NCBI RefSeq assembly: GCF_034314165.1
Contig: NZ_JAVIWK010000001.1
Coordinates: 248,001 to 312,000 of the forward strand
Source of the DNA: Pseudomonas sp. Bout1
GTDB lineage: Bacteria > Pseudomonadota > Gammaproteobacteria > Pseudomonadales > Pseudomonadaceae
Reading direction: 5' to 3'
DNA length: 64,000 nt
Shown: piece after piece, positions 30,500 through 39,006 of the stretch
Layout of the letters: every line of letters starts with the position of its first letter
Numbering within the stretch: the stretch's first letter is position 1
Notes under the pieces: generated by a model
Seen by the model: only the letters and a program-made list of their open reading frames with translations
What the model was told of the DNA's origin: nothing
Database searches by the model: none
Translations under genes and position numbers: made by a program

Positions 30500-31335
30500 G
30501 CTTGATTCTCCATCGCAGGGCTATAGACCCGCGGCGCACTTTTCTGCGGCAGGTGGATGAGATTGAGGTTGTGCCGGCGGGCCCATTGCAGGGCCAGGCC
30601 GGTGGGCGACGACAGGCTGACCAGAGTCTGGATGCCTGCGCGCAATACTTTCTGGATCAGTTCGAGGCTGCAGCGGCTGGTGACAATTGCCAGGCCGCCG
30701 TCGGTCGGAATCTTTTGGCGGATCAGCGCGCCGATCAGCTTGTCGAGGGCGTTATGCCGGCCGATGTCTTCACGGCCCAGCAGCAATTCGCCCTGGTTGT
30801 TCATGAACACCGCCGCATGCACCGCGCCGCTGTATTGGCCCAGCGGTTGGAACGCGCTGATGCGCTGGCGCAGGCCGTCCAGCCATTGCGCGGGCGGCAA
30901 AGGCGCCCCGGGCAACACCTTGAGGTTTGGCAACGCTTGTTCCACGGCTTCTACACCGCACAGCCCACAGCCGCTGGTGCCGGCGAGTTGCCGGCGCTGC
31001 TGCTTCATATTCCAGAACGCGCGACTGGAAATCTGTACCTGGGCGTATTGCGTCGAGCCCGAACCGCTGATTTTCAGGTCATAAATGTCGCTAACGTCTT
31101 CGATAATGCCACTACCGATGCTGAAGCCGACGATAAAGTCTTCAAGGTCGGTGGGCGTCACCAGCATCACCGCCTGGCTGATGTCGTTATAGGCAATCGC
31201 CAACGCGACTTCCTCGGCGAGCGCGGTGCTGGCCGATTCCGTGTGTTCAAGATTACAAAACTGGTAGCTCTGGCTGGCGGCGGGCGCGGGCGTTTCGAGG
31301 GCGGGCGCCGCGCAGACTGGGCGCTGGGCGTTCAT
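30496..31335 (-). CDS. fdhD: Formate dehydrogenase sulfurtransferase FdhD
   Basis: A 279-aa FdhD protein that carries sulfur to the molybdenum cofactor of formate dehydrogenase-type enzymes. The conserved Cys motif GCGLCGVEAVEQAL (CGLCG) that accepts persulfide is near residues 120-133. GREDIGRHNALDKLIGA is the family signature. It is the first gene of a two-gene operon and overlaps the oxidoreductase start by 4 bp, which supports its role as that enzyme's maturation factor. Confidence 0.94.
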   Translation of the reverse strand: MNAQRPVCAAPALETPAPAASQSYQFCNLEHTESASTALAEEVALAIAYNDISQAVMLVTPTDLEDFIVGFSIGSGIIEDVSDIYDLKISGSGSTQYAQVQISSRAFWNMKQQRRQLAGTSGCGLCGVEAVEQALPNLKVLPGAPLPPAQWLDGLRQRISAFQPLGQYSGAVHAAVFMNNQGELLLGREDIGRHNALDKLIGALIRQKIPTDGGLAIVTSRCSLELIQKVLRAGIQTLVSLSSPTGLALQWARRHNLNLIHLPQKSAPRVYSPAMENQA

Positions 31336-31430
31336 TGGGCATTACCACCGGGAGTATTCAGCTGTAAGACTAGGCGCGACAAAGGGTTGCGTCTAATCGT
31401 CAGTACTGATCTACCGATAGATGACGTCGA

Positions 31431-32318
31431 TCAAGGCTCCAGCAGCGATTTCTGATACAGCGCAAAACAGGCTTCTGCCAGCGCTGAACGCGGTGCGCTG
31501 CGACGCATGATCAGCCCCAGGCGGGCCAGAGTGTGTGCGTCTTCAATGGGTTGCAGGCGCAGATGCTCGGTGAGGGCATCGAGACCGCCGTCCAGTGGCA
31601 TTACCGCGCAACACAGGCCGCCGTGCACGGCTTGTAACAATTGATGGACGGCGTCGGTCTGCAACAGCGGCTGTGGGTTCAGGCCGCGGCTGTGGAAATT
31701 GTGGTCGATGGACTGGCGAAAGTGCATGCCGCTGGTGAGCATGCCCAGAGGCAGTTCGATCAGCGCTTCCCAGCTCAGGGGTTTGTCGCCGAAGCTGAAG
31801 AACCGTTGGTCGTACAGCAGGCCCATGCGGGTTTCGCCCAGGGCCAGGGAGTCGAAGCGCTCGGCGTCCAGGCGCTCGAGGTACGACACGCCGAGGTCCA
31901 GGCGGTTGCTGGCGAGCTGCTCGAGGATTTGCTCGGAGCTTAATGCGGACAGCTCAAAGCGCAGGCTCGGGTGTTCTTTATGCAGCTTCTGCATCAACGC
32001 CAGCGGATCGAAACTCGACAACGGCACTACGCCCAGGCGCAACGTACCCACCAGGTTGCCGCGACAGGCAGCCGCCTCTGCCTGCAAACCGTCATACGCC
32101 GCCAGCACCGTGCGCGCCCAGGCCAGTACGCGCTCGCCCGGAGCGGTAAAACCTTCGAAACGCTGGCCACGATTGACCAGCGGCAATTGCAGCTCTTCTT
32201 CCAGGCTGCGCAGGCGCATCGACAGGGTCGGCTGGGTGATGTGGCAGCGCGCGGCCGCCTGGCCGAAGTGACGGGTTTCGTCGAGGGCGATGAGGAATTT
32301 CAGCTGTTTGATGTCCAT
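31431..32318 (-). CDS. LysR-family transcriptional regulator
   Basis: A 295-aa LysR regulator. The winged helix (residues 1-60) begins MDIKQLKFLIALDETRHFGQAAARCHITQP. The ATG at 32318 is the family start; the frame is open for a long way upstream but in a plainly non-coding direction. It lies 95 bp upstream of fdhD on the same strand and is the likely regulator of fdhD and the oxidoreductase gene. The effector is unknown. Confidence 0.9.
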   Translation of the reverse strand: MDIKQLKFLIALDETRHFGQAAARCHITQPTLSMRLRSLEEELQLPLVNRGQRFEGFTAPGERVLAWARTVLAAYDGLQAEAAACRGNLVGTLRLGVVPLSSFDPLALMQKLHKEHPSLRFELSALSSEQILEQLASNRLDLGVSYLERLDAERFDSLALGETRMGLLYDQRFFSFGDKPLSWEALIELPLGMLTSGMHFRQSIDHNFHSRGLNPQPLLQTDAVHQLLQAVHGGLCCAVMPLDGGLDALTEHLRLQPIEDAHTLARLGLIMRRSAPRSALAEACFALYQKSLLEP

Positions 32319-32448
32319 CTTCGCTCCGGGCTTATTCCAATGCGGGGTGATTCTAGCGCGTTTGGGTCTTTGGGCAGCCTGGAACCCAATTCTGTAGGAC
32401 TGGTCTAGTCTTTGGCATCTGGAATTCATATCCCAAGGAGAGCGCACC

Positions 32449-32895
32449 ATGAGTATTTTTAGCTTTGTTAAGGAAGCAGGCGAGAAGTTGATTGATCTGT
32501 TGACGCCGGGTAATGCCAACGCCAGTGATGAGCTGAAGAAGCACATACAGGAAGTCGGGTTGGGCAATCCCAATATTACCGCGACGGTTGATGGCGATAA
32601 GGTCACCGTCAAAGGTGAAGTGGGCAGCCAGGAAGAGAAAGAAAAGATCATTCTGGCCGCTGGCAATATTGCCGGTGTTGGCAGCGTTGATGACCAAATC
32701 ACTGTGGCTGCCGGCGCACCTGTTGTCGCTGCCGCCCGCTTTGTTGTAGTGAAAAAAGGCGACACCTTGAGCGCGATTTCACTGGCGGTGTATGGCAACG
32801 CCAACCAGTACAACAAAATCTTCGAGGCCAACAAGCCGCTGCTTAAAGATGTGAACAAAATCTACCCAGGGCAGACACTGCGTATTCCTGAGTAA
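32449..32895 (+). CDS. BON- and LysM-domain protein (Kbp/YgaU-like)
   Basis: A 148-aa protein with a BON domain (about residues 25-90) and a C-terminal LysM domain (about 98-146; FVVVKKGDTLSAISLAVYG ... IYPGQTLRIPE). Size and domain order match E. coli Kbp (YgaU), a cytoplasmic potassium-binding stress protein. No signal peptide is present. An AAGGAGAG ribosome-binding site precedes the ATG. It is divergent from the LysR gene. Confidence 0.9.
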   Translation: MSIFSFVKEAGEKLIDLLTPGNANASDELKKHIQEVGLGNPNITATVDGDKVTVKGEVGSQEEKEKIILAAGNIAGVGSVDDQITVAAGAPVVAAARFVVVKKGDTLSAISLAVYGNANQYNKIFEANKPLLKDVNKIYPGQTLRIPE

Positions 32896-32917
32896 GGCTT
32901 CATATTGAGTGATGGCA

Positions 32918-32982
32918 ATCGCGGGCAAGCCCGCTCCCACATTTGGAATGCATTCTCGTGTGGGAGCGGGCTTGCCCGCGAT
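32918..32982. repeat. REP-like pair in the opposite arrangement
   Basis: Here the arms are ordered ATCGCGGGCAAGCCCGCTCCCAC then GTGGGAGCGGGCTTGCCCGCGAT, separated by 19 bp, which is the inverse of the other pairs in the window. It lies between convergent genes. Confidence 0.8.
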
Positions 32983-32987
32983 GCGAT

Positions 32988-33650
32988 CTAAAGCCCGACA
33001 ATCAACTCCCGATAATCCCCAACCGCCGCAAACTCCGCCGTGTCCTTTGGCCCCTTGCGGCTGTCTGGTTCTTTCACCGCCAGCAAATGCCCCACGCCAA
33101 AATCCCGGGCACTGCGCAGGATCGGCAAGGTGTCATCGATAAACAGGCTGCGGGCCGGGTCGAAGGCAATGTCGGCGTGCAGGGCGTCCCAGAACTGCGG
33201 GTTTTCCTTGGCGAACCCATAGTCATGGGAACTGATCAGTCGCTCGAAATAAGGCGCCAGTTCGATGCGTTCCAGCTTCAACGACAGCGAATCCCGATGG
33301 GCGTTGGTGATCAGGATCACCCGCTTGCCCGCCTGTTTGATCGCCGCCAGGAAGGTGTCGGCATCCGGGCGCAAGGCGATCAGGTGCGCGGTTTCCAGCT
33401 TGAGTTCACGCACCGGGATCTTCAGTTCGGCACTCCAGAAATCCAGGCAATACCATTGCAACTGGCCAGCGTTGCGCTCAAACAGCGGCTGCAGTTCCAT
33501 CTCGGCCATGGCCCGGCTCACGCCATGCAGCTCGGCATAGCGCTGGGGCAGGTGCTCCATCCAGAAGTGGTTGTCGAAGTGCAGGTCGAGCAAGGTGCCG
33601 TCCATGTCCAGCAGGACGGTGTCGATGGCGTGCCAGGGCAATGGAGGCAT
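32988..33650 (-). CDS. yrfG: HAD-family GMP/IMP nucleotidase (YrfG-like)
   Basis: A 220-aa HAD hydrolase. The nucleophile motif is LLDMDGTLLDLHFDNHFW near residues 11-28, with the Thr motif in VILITNAH and the acidic motif in FIDDTLPIL. It matches the YrfG group, which dephosphorylates purine nucleoside monophosphates. The ATG at 33650 (MPPLPWHAIDTV) is chosen over one three codons upstream. It is divergent from nudE, which also handles nucleotides. Confidence 0.88.
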   Translation of the reverse strand: MPPLPWHAIDTVLLDMDGTLLDLHFDNHFWMEHLPQRYAELHGVSRAMAEMELQPLFERNAGQLQWYCLDFWSAELKIPVRELKLETAHLIALRPDADTFLAAIKQAGKRVILITNAHRDSLSLKLERIELAPYFERLISSHDYGFAKENPQFWDALHADIAFDPARSLFIDDTLPILRSARDFGVGHLLAVKEPDSRKGPKDTAEFAAVGDYRELIVGL

Positions 33651-33737
33651 AAAGAACACTCATGTAAGAAAAGATATCCGACACAGACAATCGGAAAAGC
33701 CACGGTATAGTAACCCGATCACGCCAAGGAGCCGCTC

Positions 33738-34304
33738 ATGCGCCAGAAACCCACCGTCCTCGCCCGCGAAATAGTCGCCAGTAGCCGTTTGTTCCGCGTG
33801 GAGGAAGTGCAATTGCGCTTTTCCAATGGCGTGGAGCGGACCTACGAGCGCCTGGTGGGCCGAGGCGCCGGTTATGGCGCGGTGATGATCGTGGCGATGA
33901 TCGACGCGGACCATGCGCTGCTGATAGAAGAATATTGCGGCGGCACCGATGAGTACGAACTGTCATTGCCCAAGGGCTTGATCGAGCCGGGCGAAGACGT
34001 GTTGGCGGCGGCAGACCGGGAGCTCAAGGAAGAAGCCGGCTACGGCGCCCGACAGTTGGAACATATCACCGAGCTTTCACTGTCCCCCGGCTACATGAGC
34101 CAGAAAATCCAGGTAGTGCTGGCCACCGAATTGTATGAAGAACGCCTGGAAGGCGATGAGCCGGAGCCGATGCGCGTCGACCGGGTCAACCTGCGGGAGC
34201 TCTCGCAATTGGCGCAAAACGAGCAGTTCAGCGAGGGCCGCGCCTTGGCGGCGCTGTACCTGGTACGTGACTTATTGACTCAACGTGGAGCGTTCCAGCC
34301 ATGA
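33738..34304 (+). CDS. nudE: ADP compounds hydrolase NudE
   Basis: A 188-aa Nudix hydrolase that cleaves ADP-ribose, NADH and similar ADP compounds. The Nudix box GLIEPGEDVLAAADRELKEE(AG) spans about residues 79-101 with all Glu ligands. It overlaps cysQ by 4 bp, an arrangement common in gammaproteobacteria. A GGAGCCGCTC ribosome-binding site precedes the ATG. Confidence 0.94.
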   Translation: MRQKPTVLAREIVASSRLFRVEEVQLRFSNGVERTYERLVGRGAGYGAVMIVAMIDADHALLIEEYCGGTDEYELSLPKGLIEPGEDVLAAADRELKEEAGYGARQLEHITELSLSPGYMSQKIQVVLATELYEERLEGDEPEPMRVDRVNLRELSQLAQNEQFSEGRALAALYLVRDLLTQRGAFQP

Positions 34305-35137
34305 GTGAACTGTTCCTGGGTCACCCGTTCATTGCCCCTGTGATCGAATTGGCCCGCCAGGCCGGTGAGGTTATCCTGCCGTATTGGCGCGCCGATGTGG
34401 CCGTCACTACCAAGACCGATGATTCGCCGGTCACGGCTGCCGACCTCGCCGCACACCACCTGATCCTCGCCGGGCTTACCGCGCTGGACCCAAGTATCCC
34501 GGTGCTGTCTGAAGAAGACGCCGATATCGACCAAAGCGTGCGCGCCGGTTGGCAGCGCTGGTGGCTGGTGGACCCGCTGGATGGCACCAAGGAGTTCATC
34601 TCTGGCAGCGAGGAGTTCACCGTCAATATTGCCTTGATCGAAAAAGGCCGCGTGGTGTTCGGTGTGGTGTCGATGCCTACCAGCGGTCGGTGCTACTTCG
34701 GCGGTGCCGGGCTGGGTGCCTGGCGTTCCGATGTAGGTGCTGCGCCCAAGCAAATCCAAGTGCGCCAGACCCCGGCGAGCGGTGAAGCGTTTACCGTGGT
34801 TGCCAGTCGTCGCCATACCAGCCCTGAGCAAGACCGCTTGCTCGCGGGCTTGAGTGCCGGATTGGGCGAGTTGAAGCTGGCCAATATCGGCAGCTCGTTG
34901 AAGTTCTGCCTGTTGGCTGAAGGCAGCGCCGATTGCTACCCGCGCCTGGCGCCGACCTCGCAGTGGGACACCGCTGCGGCACAGGGTGTGCTGGAAGGGG
35001 CGGGCGGTGAAGTGCTGGAGCTGGATGGGCAGCCGTTCAGCTACCCGGCGCGGGCGTCGTTGTTGAACCCGTTCTTTCTGGCATTGCCGGCTAAAGCGGA
35101 GTGGCGCGAGCGTCTGCTGACCCTGGCTCGTTCCTGA
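34301..35137 (+). CDS. cysQ: 3'(2'),5'-bisphosphate nucleotidase CysQ
   Basis: A 278-aa inositol monophosphatase-fold enzyme that turns PAP into AMP during sulfate assimilation. The Mg-binding signatures are visible: VTAADLAAHH, PVLSEEDA, and WWLVDPLDGTKEFISG near residues 85-100. The second signature near the C-terminus (PTSQWDTAAAQGVLEGAGG) is present. It is translationally coupled to nudE. Confidence 0.95.
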   Translation: MSELFLGHPFIAPVIELARQAGEVILPYWRADVAVTTKTDDSPVTAADLAAHHLILAGLTALDPSIPVLSEEDADIDQSVRAGWQRWWLVDPLDGTKEFISGSEEFTVNIALIEKGRVVFGVVSMPTSGRCYFGGAGLGAWRSDVGAAPKQIQVRQTPASGEAFTVVASRRHTSPEQDRLLAGLSAGLGELKLANIGSSLKFCLLAEGSADCYPRLAPTSQWDTAAAQGVLEGAGGEVLELDGQPFSYPARASLLNPFFLALPAKAEWRERLLTLARS

Positions 35138-35146
35138 TGCCAGGCG

Positions 35147-35265
35147 CCCCGTAGCAGCTGTCGAGCGCAGCGAGGCTGCGGTGGCAGCCCCGCTGTAATC
35201 ACGGCTGGCGCAGGACCGAGTTGCGCCCGACGCAGCCTCGCTGGCGCTCGACAGCTGCTACGGGG
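35147..35265. repeat. Large inverted repeat of a second REP-like family
   Basis: Arms CCCCGTAGCAGCTGTCGAGCGCAGCGAGGCTGCG and CGCAGCCTCGCTGGCGCTCGACAGCTGCTACGGGG face each other around a 50-bp centre. The motif differs from the GTGGGAGC family. It lies between convergent cysQ and the YiiD-type gene. Confidence 0.75.
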
Positions 35266-35291
35266 CGGGGGTTATACGGGGCGGGGGTTAT
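35260..35291. repeat. Perfect 16-bp tandem duplication
   Basis: ACGGGGCGGGGGTTAT occurs twice in direct succession at the right edge of the inverted repeat, which suggests slippage or duplication of the repeat end. Confidence 0.85.
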
Positions 35292-35296
35292 GATTG

Positions 35297-35752
35297 TTAG
35301 CGGTGCAGGACGTACTGGCCAGTAAAGGCTACCGCCCGCTCTTCACTGCCTTCGTTGACAATCCACGTCTCCAGCGCCAACCGCGCCCGGCCATACCGTT
35401 TATAGGTCGCCAGGAATCGCTTCCACACCTTGTCATCAGGTGCCCGGCAAATCGCAGTCGCATCGGTGGTTACCGGTAGCGGATAACTGATCTGCCCTTC
35501 CTGAATCACGATGTGCCCGTCTTCAATCCCTTCTTCCCGTAACTGCAAATGCAGCCAGCCCCAACCCGCCAGCACCGCGCCGCAGTACAGGCTGCCGCCA
35601 AACATGGTGCTCTTGTGGTTGATGTTGGCGTCGAGCGGCAAACGCAGTTGCAGTTGCCGGCCCTGCCAGTCGAGCACCTTGAGGCCCATTTCCCGGGTCA
35701 GGGGAATGTCGTGGTGAAGGATCGATTCCAGGTAACGGCTATCGCGACTCAT
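35297..35752 (-). CDS. YiiD C-terminal-type thioesterase domain protein
   Basis: A 151-aa hotdog-fold protein matching the thioesterase domain of YiiD, here as a single-domain protein. The core segment is NHKSTMFGGSLYCGAVLAGWGWL near residues 44-66. The substrate is unknown. It lies 27 bp upstream of the dctD stop region on the same strand but reads away from it as the last gene of this minus-strand group. Confidence 0.8.
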   Translation of the reverse strand: MSRDSRYLESILHHDIPLTREMGLKVLDWQGRQLQLRLPLDANINHKSTMFGGSLYCGAVLAGWGWLHLQLREEGIEDGHIVIQEGQISYPLPVTTDATAICRAPDDKVWKRFLATYKRYGRARLALETWIVNEGSEERAVAFTGQYVLHR

Positions 35753-35779
35753 GGTGGCCTCGTGGCAGATGGGAGAGGG

Positions 35780-37165
35780 TCATTCGTCGTCAGCGTGGCT
35801 GTTGGCGCTGTCGGCGAAGTTCAGACCGTGCTTGCGCAGTTTGTCGTGCAGGGTTTTACGCGGCACGCCCAGAGCCTCGGCGAGGCTGCGCATGGAGTTG
35901 TGGGTGCGCGCCAGTTCGGCAGCAATCAGGCTTTTTTCAAATTGCTCGACCTGCTCGCTCAAACCGCCGGGCGTGCTGGTTAACACGCCGGCCGTCGGGC
36001 TGTCCGGGGTGCTGTCCAGCGCCAGTTCCAGGCCCAGGGCGAAACGTTCGGCGGCGTTTTGCAGTTCGCGCACATTGCCCGGCCAGCTATGACGCAACAG
36101 CAGCGCACGTTGGCCCGGTTGCAGCTCTTTCATCGGTAGCCCGTGGCGGGTGCTGGCTTCGTCGGCAAAGTGCTGGAACAGCATCAGCGCATCTTCGCCC
36201 CGTTCGCGCAGCGGCGGAATACGCAGCGGCGCGACATTGAGGCGGTAATACAAGTCGGCCCGGAAGCGCCCCTGGTCGGCAGACTGGCGCAGGTCTTCCT
36301 TGGTGGCGGCGATGATGCGGATATCCAGCGGGATCAGTTGATTGCCCCCGAGGCGCTCCACCACGCGCTCCTGCAACAGCCGCAGCAGCTTGACCTGCAC
36401 GTCCAGGCTCATGCTTTCGATTTCGTCGAGAAACAGCGTGCCGCCGTTGGCAAATTCGAACTTGCCGATGCGCCGCTTCTGGGCGCCGGTAAAGGCTCCC
36501 GGCTCATGCCCGAACAACTCGCTTTCTACCACCGACTCGGCCAGGGCGCCCGCGTTGATCGCCACAAACGGGCCGGTGCGGCGGTTTGACAGGTCGTGCA
36601 GCGCCCGTGCCACCACTTCCTTGCCGGCGCCGGTTTCGCCAAGTATCAGCACGTCTGCCTTGGTCGCCGCCAGTGCACCAATCTGCTCGCGCAGGCGCAA
36701 CATCTGCGGTGAGTGCCCCACCAGCCGGGTGCTCAGTTGTTGGCGGTCGCTCAAGGCCAGGCGCAGGCTGCGGTTGTCCAGCACCAGGCGGCGCAGGGCC
36801 AGGGCGCGGCGTACGCTGTCGAGCAGGGCGTCGCTGGCGAAGGGTTTTTCGAGGAAGTCATAAGCACCGGCACGCATCGCCTGCACCGCCAGCGGCACAT
36901 CGCCGTGGCCGGTGATCAGCAGCACCGGCAACTCCGGGTCCTGGGCATGGAGTTCCTTCAACAGTTCCAGGCCGTCCATGCCGGGCATGCGGATGTCGCT
37001 CACCACCACGCCCGGCCAATCCCGGGACAAGCGTGAGGTCAGGCCCTGGGCTTCGCCGAGGGTGAGGACTTTCAGCCCGGCCAGGTCCAGGGTCTGGCAC
37101 AGGGCCTGACGCAGGTGTGGATCATCGTCGATCAACACCACCTGAATCTGGTTATCGATACTCAT
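35780..37165 (-). CDS. dctD: C4-dicarboxylate sigma-54 response regulator DctD
   Basis: A 461-aa NtrC-class regulator. Domains: receiver (about residues 6-120, phospho-acceptor D57 in VVSDIRMPG), AAA+ sigma-54 activator (about 145-370, Walker A GETGAGKE and the sigma-54-contacting GAFTGAQKR), and a Fis-type helix-turn-helix at the C-terminus (MRSLAEALGVPRKTLHDKLRKHGL). Placement beside rmlBACD and dctB is the same as in P. aeruginosa PA5166. It probably activates C4-dicarboxylate transport genes, which lie outside the window. Confidence 0.92.
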   Translation of the reverse strand: MSIDNQIQVVLIDDDPHLRQALCQTLDLAGLKVLTLGEAQGLTSRLSRDWPGVVVSDIRMPGMDGLELLKELHAQDPELPVLLITGHGDVPLAVQAMRAGAYDFLEKPFASDALLDSVRRALALRRLVLDNRSLRLALSDRQQLSTRLVGHSPQMLRLREQIGALAATKADVLILGETGAGKEVVARALHDLSNRRTGPFVAINAGALAESVVESELFGHEPGAFTGAQKRRIGKFEFANGGTLFLDEIESMSLDVQVKLLRLLQERVVERLGGNQLIPLDIRIIAATKEDLRQSADQGRFRADLYYRLNVAPLRIPPLRERGEDALMLFQHFADEASTRHGLPMKELQPGQRALLLRHSWPGNVRELQNAAERFALGLELALDSTPDSPTAGVLTSTPGGLSEQVEQFEKSLIAAELARTHNSMRSLAEALGVPRKTLHDKLRKHGLNFADSANSHADDE

Positions 37166-38970
37166 ACACTGCGGTCCTCGGACGGTTGCAGACTGACGCC
37201 CGGTGCTCCGGCGCGCAGTTTCAAGGTTAACAGCGCGCCACCTTCCTTGTGGTTGGCAAACAACAGTTCACCGCCAAAGGCGCGCATCAGGGTGTCGCAG
37301 ATCGCCAGGCCCAACCCCAGGCCCTGGGTGCGGGTCTTGGTGGTGTAGAAAGGCTCGCTGGCGCGGCCCAAGGCTTCCATGCAGAAACCCGGGCCGTTGT
37401 CGCGAATGTACAGGTTGACGCCCTGTTCGGTGGTTTGGGCACTCAACCACAGTTTGCGTGGCGGGCCTTTTTCGGTCAGGGCGTCCAGGGCGTTGGCCAG
37501 CAGGTTGCCCAGCACCTGGCGCAGGCGCGTTTCGCCGGCGGCGACCCACAAGGTGGCCTCGGGCAAATCGCGGATCAGCTCCACTTCCATCGCCCGCCTG
37601 CGCTTGGCCAGCAGCGCCAGCGCATCGTCCAGCGCCGGTTGCAGGGCCACGCTTTCCGGCGCGTGGCGGTCGCGCCGCGCGAAGGCGCGCAAGTGGGCGA
37701 TGATCGAGGCCATGCGCCCGGTCAATTCACTGATCAGCTTGAGGTTGCCACGGGCGTCGTCGGTGCGCTCATGGTCGAGCAAAATCTCGGCGTTTTCCGC
37801 ATAGCTGCGAATCGCCGCCAGTGGCTGGTTGAGTTCATGGCTGATACTCGCCGACATGGTGCCCAGCGCCGACAATTTGCCCGCCTGCACCAGGTCATCC
37901 TGTGCGCGCACCAATTCCTGTTGGGCCTGTTCACGCTCCAGCACTTCCTGTTTCAGGCGCCGGTTGAGGCCTTCCAGGTCGCTGGTCCGTTCGATCACAC
38001 GCATTTCCAGCTCGCGGCGGGCCTTGGCTTCGAAGGCGATGCGCTCCAGGTAGTGGCGGCGGCGCTGCATCATCAGGCCGAGCAACAGCATCAGCACCAG
38101 CAAGGTGGCGCCCCCCACGGCAACCACGGTGCGCACCGGGCGATTGATTAACGTGCGCGGGGCGAGGATCTCGACCTTCCAGCCGGTCTCTGCGATGTCG
38201 CTGGCCTGGCGCACCCAGGCCGTGGAGCTGAGGTTCAGCGGCTGCGGGTCGCGGGTCGGATAAGGCTGGATGGCGATGATGGCCTGGCGTTCTTCGTCCG
38301 TCAGCGGCCGGGTGGCACGAAAGCGCCATTGTGGCCGCGAGGTGAGGATTACCACGCCGTTGTGGTCGGTCACCAGCAGTTGTTCGGGCGTGTTGCCCCA
38401 CAGGCTTTCGGTGTGGTCCAGGTCGACCTTCACCACCAGCACGCCGATGATCTTGTCGCCATCGCGCACCGCGGCGGCGAAGAAGTAGCCGCGCTTGGCC
38501 GAGGTGGTGCCCAGGCCGAAGAAGCGCCCGAGGCGCCCGGCCATGGCTTCGCTGAAATACGGGCGAAAGGAAAAATTACGCCCGACAAAGCTGTCCTGCT
38601 TGTCCCAGTTGGACGCGGCAAGCGTTTTGCCGGTGGTGTCCATCAGGTACATCACTTCTACCCCGGCCTGGGCGGCGACGTCCTTGAGCAGGTGGTTGGC
38701 GTTGACCAGGTTGGTGCTGATGTGGGGCGCGTCGATGGCAGTGCGCAGTGCTGGCAGGTCGCCGAGTATTTGCGGCAGGATTTCGTAGCGGTGCAGGGTG
38801 CCCAGCAGGTTGGCGACGTACAGGTCCAGCGTCTGGCGGTTCTGCCCGGCCAGTTCGCTGCGGTAATAGCGTTCGGCCAAGTGCTCCAGCGGCCACAACA
38901 GCGGTGCCAGGCACAGTGCCAGCAACGCCAGGCTGCGCCAGCGGGGTCTTCGCGGAAGGGGTGGAGTCAT
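37162..38970 (-). CDS. dctB: C4-dicarboxylate sensor histidine kinase DctB
   Basis: A 602-aa membrane histidine kinase. TM1 is near residues 12-28 and TM2 near 285-307, with a large periplasmic double-PAS/Cache-type sensor between. A coiled coil (about 320-370) leads to the H-box ISHELNQPLAAIRSY and the HATPase domain with a visible G1 (IRDNGPGF) and G2 (TRTQGLGLGLAI). It overlaps dctD by 4 bp. C4-dicarboxylate sensing is inferred from family and gene order. Confidence 0.92.
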   Translation of the reverse strand: MTPPLPRRPRWRSLALLALCLAPLLWPLEHLAERYYRSELAGQNRQTLDLYVANLLGTLHRYEILPQILGDLPALRTAIDAPHISTNLVNANHLLKDVAAQAGVEVMYLMDTTGKTLAASNWDKQDSFVGRNFSFRPYFSEAMAGRLGRFFGLGTTSAKRGYFFAAAVRDGDKIIGVLVVKVDLDHTESLWGNTPEQLLVTDHNGVVILTSRPQWRFRATRPLTDEERQAIIAIQPYPTRDPQPLNLSSTAWVRQASDIAETGWKVEILAPRTLINRPVRTVVAVGGATLLVLMLLLGLMMQRRRHYLERIAFEAKARRELEMRVIERTSDLEGLNRRLKQEVLEREQAQQELVRAQDDLVQAGKLSALGTMSASISHELNQPLAAIRSYAENAEILLDHERTDDARGNLKLISELTGRMASIIAHLRAFARRDRHAPESVALQPALDDALALLAKRRRAMEVELIRDLPEATLWVAAGETRLRQVLGNLLANALDALTEKGPPRKLWLSAQTTEQGVNLYIRDNGPGFCMEALGRASEPFYTTKTRTQGLGLGLAICDTLMRAFGGELLFANHKEGGALLTLKLRAGAPGVSLQPSEDRSV

Positions 38971-39006
38971 GGGAGTCGTGCGCCTGTGGGTACAGGCGCA
39001 TTATGC

